A stretch of DNA of 37,223 nt, taken from Woeseiaceae bacterium (GTDB taxonomy: Bacteria > Pseudomonadota > Gammaproteobacteria > Steroidobacterales > Woeseiaceae). Shown piece after piece: positions 35,536 through 37,223 of the stretch. Position 1 is the stretch's first letter. Each line of letters starts with the position of its first letter. The translations under genes were made by a program, and so were the position numbers. Location of the stretch: contig JABDNG010000006.1 of assembly GCA_013001045.1 (NCBI GenBank), positions 1 through 37,223 on the forward strand, in the 5' to 3' direction. The notes beneath the pieces are model-generated. The model did not search any database, was not told the DNA's origin, and saw only the letters and a program-made list of their open reading frames with translations.

Positions 35536-35683
35536 ATATCTATAATCAACTTTATATATTTGTTGGGGGCCGTATGCCTATCGCGTGCCCGGCTCGGAGC
35601 GCTCCTGCTTGCAGCGCATCTGTCCTTGCCAGCACCGGACATGAACAGTAACATCGCCGCCTCATTTGAGGCGAGGTACATTT
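35536..35683. promoter_or_regulatory. gcvR-dapA divergent intergenic region with AT-rich promoter patch
   Basis: An AT-rich patch at 35532-35560 stands out from the GC-rich surroundings. On the plus strand it holds TATAAT (35541-35546) and TATATT (35555-35560) as -10 candidates for dapA; TTGTGA (35527-35532) is a possible -35. On the minus strand TATAAA could serve gcvR with almost no leader. No clear -35/-10 pair can be fixed by eye. The remaining 120 bp form the dapA leader. Confidence 0.35.
35658..35673 (+). promoter_or_regulatory. dapA: hairpin covering the dapA ribosome binding site
   Basis: CGCCTCA (35658-35664) pairs with TGAGGCG (35667-35673). The right arm includes the GAGG of the GAGGCGAGG that serves the dapA GTG at 35684. 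The stem could hide part of the ribosome binding site, leaving GAGG at 35673-35676 free. Confidence 0.4.
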
Positions 35684-36574
35684 GTGTTCAAAGGCAGTCT
35701 GGTCGCACTTGTAACGCCATTCGATGGCAATAATCGGGTCGATTACACCAGTCTCAAGCGTCTGATCGATTTTCACGTCGAGCAGGGGAGCGACGGGCTG
35801 GTCATTGCCGGGACAACGGGCGAGTCGGCGACGCTCACGCGGTCCGAGCATATTGAACTCGTGGGCAGGGCGATCGAAATTGCGGGCGGGCGTCTGCCGA
35901 TCATCGCGGGCACCGGATCGAACTCGACGTCGCAGACAATAGAATTGTCGCTCGCCGTGGCTGATCCCGGCATAGCGGCGTACCTGGTCGTCGTGCCGTA
36001 TTACAACAAGCCGACACAAGAGGGCCTGTACCAGCACTTCACGGCGATTGCCGACGCGGTGGCCAAGCCGGTCATGATGTACAACGTGCCTGGTCGAACG
36101 GTTGCGGACATGCTACCCGAGACAGTCGGGCGCCTGGCGAAGCATGACAACATCTTCGCGATCAAGGAAGCGACCGGCGATATCGATCGATTGAAGCAGA
36201 TTCAGGCACTGGTTGCCGATGACTTCATGCTTTACAGCGGAGACGATTTCACAGTGTTGCCGTTCATAGAGCAGGGCGGACATGGCGTCGTTACGGTCAG
36301 CGGCAATGTCGCGCCCGAACAAGTCTCACGGTTGTGCGAGTTGGCGCTGGCTGGAAAAAGCGAAGAAGCAAAGGAGCTTGACGCGACGTTGCAGCCATTG
36401 AACAAGGCGCTGTTCGTAGAGTCGAATCCGATACCGGTTAAATGGGCTGTCAGCGAGATGGGCCTGATGGCACCGCACATCAGGCTGCCGCTGACACCAT
36501 ACTCAGCGCAGTATCACGAAGAGATGCGATCGGCAATGCATACGGCCGGCGTCGATCTGGAGAATGATTTATGA
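35684..36574 (+). CDS. dapA: 4-hydroxy-tetrahydrodipicolinate synthase
   Basis: DapA condenses pyruvate and aspartate semialdehyde, the first step of lysine and diaminopimelate synthesis. The 296-residue TIM-barrel protein has the Schiff-base lysine K161 (AIKEATGD), Y133 (MYNVPGRT) and the T44-T45 pair (AGTTGESATL), all at E. coli-like positions. GLYQHFTAIAD and LFVESNPIPVKWA are also family motifs. The frame opens at TTG 35666, but GTG 35684 gives MFKGSLVALVTPF, equal to the E. coli start, and follows GAGGCGAGG by seven bases. Its stop overlaps the next lipoprotein gene by ATGA. Confidence 0.97.
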   Translation: MFKGSLVALVTPFDGNNRVDYTSLKRLIDFHVEQGSDGLVIAGTTGESATLTRSEHIELVGRAIEIAGGRLPIIAGTGSNSTSQTIELSLAVADPGIAAYLVVVPYYNKPTQEGLYQHFTAIADAVAKPVMMYNVPGRTVADMLPETVGRLAKHDNIFAIKEATGDIDRLKQIQALVADDFMLYSGDDFTVLPFIEQGGHGVVTVSGNVAPEQVSRLCELALAGKSEEAKELDATLQPLNKALFVESNPIPVKWAVSEMGLMAPHIRLPLTPYSAQYHEEMRSAMHTAGVDLENDL

Positions 36575-36834
36575 CGATGGTTCGAGCGACAGTCGTTCTT
36601 GGCTTGCTTGGCAGCCTGGCGGCCTGTGGTGGGGACGATGTGATCAATACCGCCTGCGACGAGCCGCAGCGATACCAGCGCGTGGTGCCAGGGAAGCGTA
36701 TTGAAGTGCCGGAGGGTTTGAATCCGCTCGATGAGTTGGCGGAGATGCCGATTCCTACCGCCAAGGACGCGCCTGTTCGGCCCCCGGGCTCGCGTTGCAT
36801 CGAATTGCCGCCGGCGGCAGTGACGACCAACTGA
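36571..36834 (+). CDS. small lipoprotein resembling the N-terminal lasso of BamC
   Basis: The 87-residue product has a signal peptide and lipobox SLAAC (C19), then about 68 polar residues with no predicted fold. In E. coli, dapA is followed by bamC (nlpB), whose unstructured N-terminus wraps around BamD. The segment here, RYQRVVPGKRIEVPEGLNPL, followed by EMPIP, resembles that lasso (PAGM... and YAIP in E. coli). It lacks the two helix-grip domains of BamC. Two further cysteines (C29, C76) could form a disulfide. The start ATG 36571 overlaps the dapA stop. Synteny and motif favour a truncated or minimal BamC; the assignment is inference. Confidence 0.72.
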   Translation: MTMVRATVVLGLLGSLAACGGDDVINTACDEPQRYQRVVPGKRIEVPEGLNPLDELAEMPIPTAKDAPVRPPGSRCIELPPAAVTTN

Positions 36835-36880
36835 TCGGGGGCAGTAAGACTTACGTTCGGAGAGGTGGCTGAGTGGCTTA

Positions 36881-36946
36881 CAGAATCGCCGGAAGCGATT
36901 TTGAACCGCGTAGCGGCCCAAAGGGCGGCGAACAGGATGTTCGCCG
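36881..36946. repeat. hairpin string in the D-loop insertion
   Basis: Adjacent stems: 36881-36889 with 36895-36903 (9 pairs, one G-U, loop CGGAA); CCGC/GCGG at 36906-36916; GCCC/GGGC at 36916-36926; and CGGCGAACA/TGTTCGCCG at 36926-36946 (9 perfect pairs, loop GGA). Nearly every base of the insertion is in a stem. Confidence 0.8.
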
Positions 36947-37000
36947 TTATCGTGCTCGCCTGGAAAGCGAGTGTGTGGTGATATCGCACCGGGGGTTCGA

Positions 37001-37072
37001 CAAATCGGCTATTGCCGATTTGGACGCCCGCAGTGCGCCCCGAAGGGGTGAGAATCGCCCTGAGGCGATTCG
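37001..37072. repeat. hairpin string in the T-loop insertion
   Basis: Adjacent stems: CAAATCGGC/GCCGATTTG at 37001-37022 (9 perfect pairs, loop TATT); CGCCCC/GGGGTG at 37036-37050 (6 pairs, one G-U, loop GAA); GAATCGCC/GGCGATTC at 37052-37071 (8 perfect pairs, loop CTGA). The first and last share the AATCG...CGATT arms with the first hairpin of the D-loop insertion. Confidence 0.82.
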
Positions 37073-37112
37073 CATCAATTCCTCCCTGGGGGTGAGATGA
37101 AAATTTGAATTG

Positions 37113-37203
37113 GGAGAGATGGCTGAGTGGTTTAAGGTGCTCGCCTGGAAAGCGAGTGTACGGTGATACCGTACCGAGGGTTCGAATCCCTCTCTCTCCG
37201 CCA
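37113..37203 (+). tRNA. tRNA-Ser (anticodon GGA)
   Basis: This is a 91-nt class II tRNA with encoded CCA. The acceptor stem is GGAGAGA/TCTCTCC with discriminator G. The D-arm has GGCTGAGTGG. The anticodon stem CTCGC/GCGAG holds loop CTGGAAA, so the anticodon is GGA, reading UCC and UCU. The long variable arm TACGGT/ACCGTA is typical of serine tRNAs, and the T-arm is GAGGG-TTCGAAT-CCCTC. It lies 22 bp after the broken copy. Confidence 0.97.
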
Positions 37204-37223
37204 GACAAGAAAAACGGGGTCAG

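Larger units (their letters stand above)
36859..37090 (+). pseudogene. interrupted tRNA-Ser(GGA) copy with hairpin-rich insertions
   Basis: GGAGAGGTGGCTGAGTGG (36859-36876) is a tRNA-Ser 5' end almost equal to the intact copy at 37113. The anticodon arm is complete at 36955-36971 (loop CTGGAAA, anticodon GGA), and the variable arm still pairs with two G-U pairs (TGTGGT with ATCGCA). The T-stem begins GGGGGTTCGA (36991-37000). An insertion of about 70 bp breaks the D-loop (about 36881-36950) and one of about 75 bp breaks the T-loop (37001-37075). After that only TTCCTCCC remains, with no matching acceptor end or CCA. It is most likely a pseudogene. Ends are approximate. Confidence 0.75.

Noticed and set aside
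35561-35683. Lysine riboswitch in the dapA leader
   Set aside because: The leader is too short and I see none of the conserved lysine-box segments, only a small hairpin at the ribosome binding site.
36881-37072. CRISPR-like repeat array
   Set aside because: The repeats are short palindromes of unequal spacing with no constant direct repeat and no cas genes.
36859-37090. Self-splicing intron in the tRNA-Ser copy
   Set aside because: Bacterial tRNA group I introns lie in the anticodon loop and are longer; here the anticodon loop is intact and the insertions are only small hairpins.
36480-37208. Minus-strand ORF of 242 codons starting with GERGIRTLGTVSPYTRFPGE
   Set aside because: It is the reverse complement of the tRNA-Ser copies and dapA 3' end; this peptide is a well-known false ORF antisense to serine tRNAs.

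Overview
The window looks like chromosomal DNA of a GC-rich gammaproteobacterium. Gene order matches blocks known from Escherichia coli and relatives: ffh followed by rpsP-rimM-trmD-rplS, ypjD and a CNNM/CorC-type gene (yfjD-like) diverging from ffh, mlaFEDCB, and dapA diverging from gcvR-bcp. The TRAP operon with a TatT lipoprotein, the sufBCDSUT-type operon and the short PutA are features of marine or environmental gammaproteobacteria rather than enterics. The species cannot be named from the sequence alone. Nearly all the DNA is coding, with overlapping stop/start codons in most operons.

Layout. 1-1153 (-) is the N-terminal part of a CHASE2 sensor that runs off the window. 1443-2783 is radA. 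2803-4953 (-) holds the yfjD-like gene and ypjD. 5022-9208 (+) holds a class II cyclic-nucleotide phosphodiesterase, ffh and the rpsP-rimM-trmD-rplS operon. 9260-12933 (+) is a TatT-associated TRAP transporter (tatT-dctP-dctQ-dctM), followed by sppA (12968-14821). The whole gap between sppA and the convergent tdh is essentially one perfect 56-bp palindrome. 14885-17132 (-) is tdh-kbl (threonine to glycine), divergent from hslR, putA and sdaA (17193-22177), so threonine, proline and serine breakdown are clustered. 22190-28976 (-) is an Rrf2 regulator followed by sufB-C-D-S-U-T and sixA, with an IscR type-1-like operator upstream. 29153-32162 (+) is mlaFEDCB, convergent with gcvR-bcp-bepA-mlaA (35535-32159, -). 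The envelope lipid-transport system is therefore encoded on both sides of one shared stop site. 35684-36834 (+) is dapA plus a tiny BamC-like lipoprotein. 36859-37203 has a broken tRNA-Ser copy followed by an intact tRNA-Ser(GGA).

Main points for follow-up: (1) the tRNA-Ser copy at 36859-37090 keeps its anticodon and variable arms but is interrupted in the D-loop and T-loop by strings of short perfect hairpins, three of which share one sequence family; (2) the 56-bp palindrome at 14827-14882 resembles terminal repeats of REP-like elements; (3) the TRAP binding protein lacks both arginines that grip carboxylates in typical DctP/SiaP proteins and is paired with a TatT lipoprotein; (4) the 87-residue lipoprotein after dapA appears to be only the N-terminal lasso of BamC. 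No CRISPR array, prophage, insertion sequence with a transposase gene or rRNA was seen.
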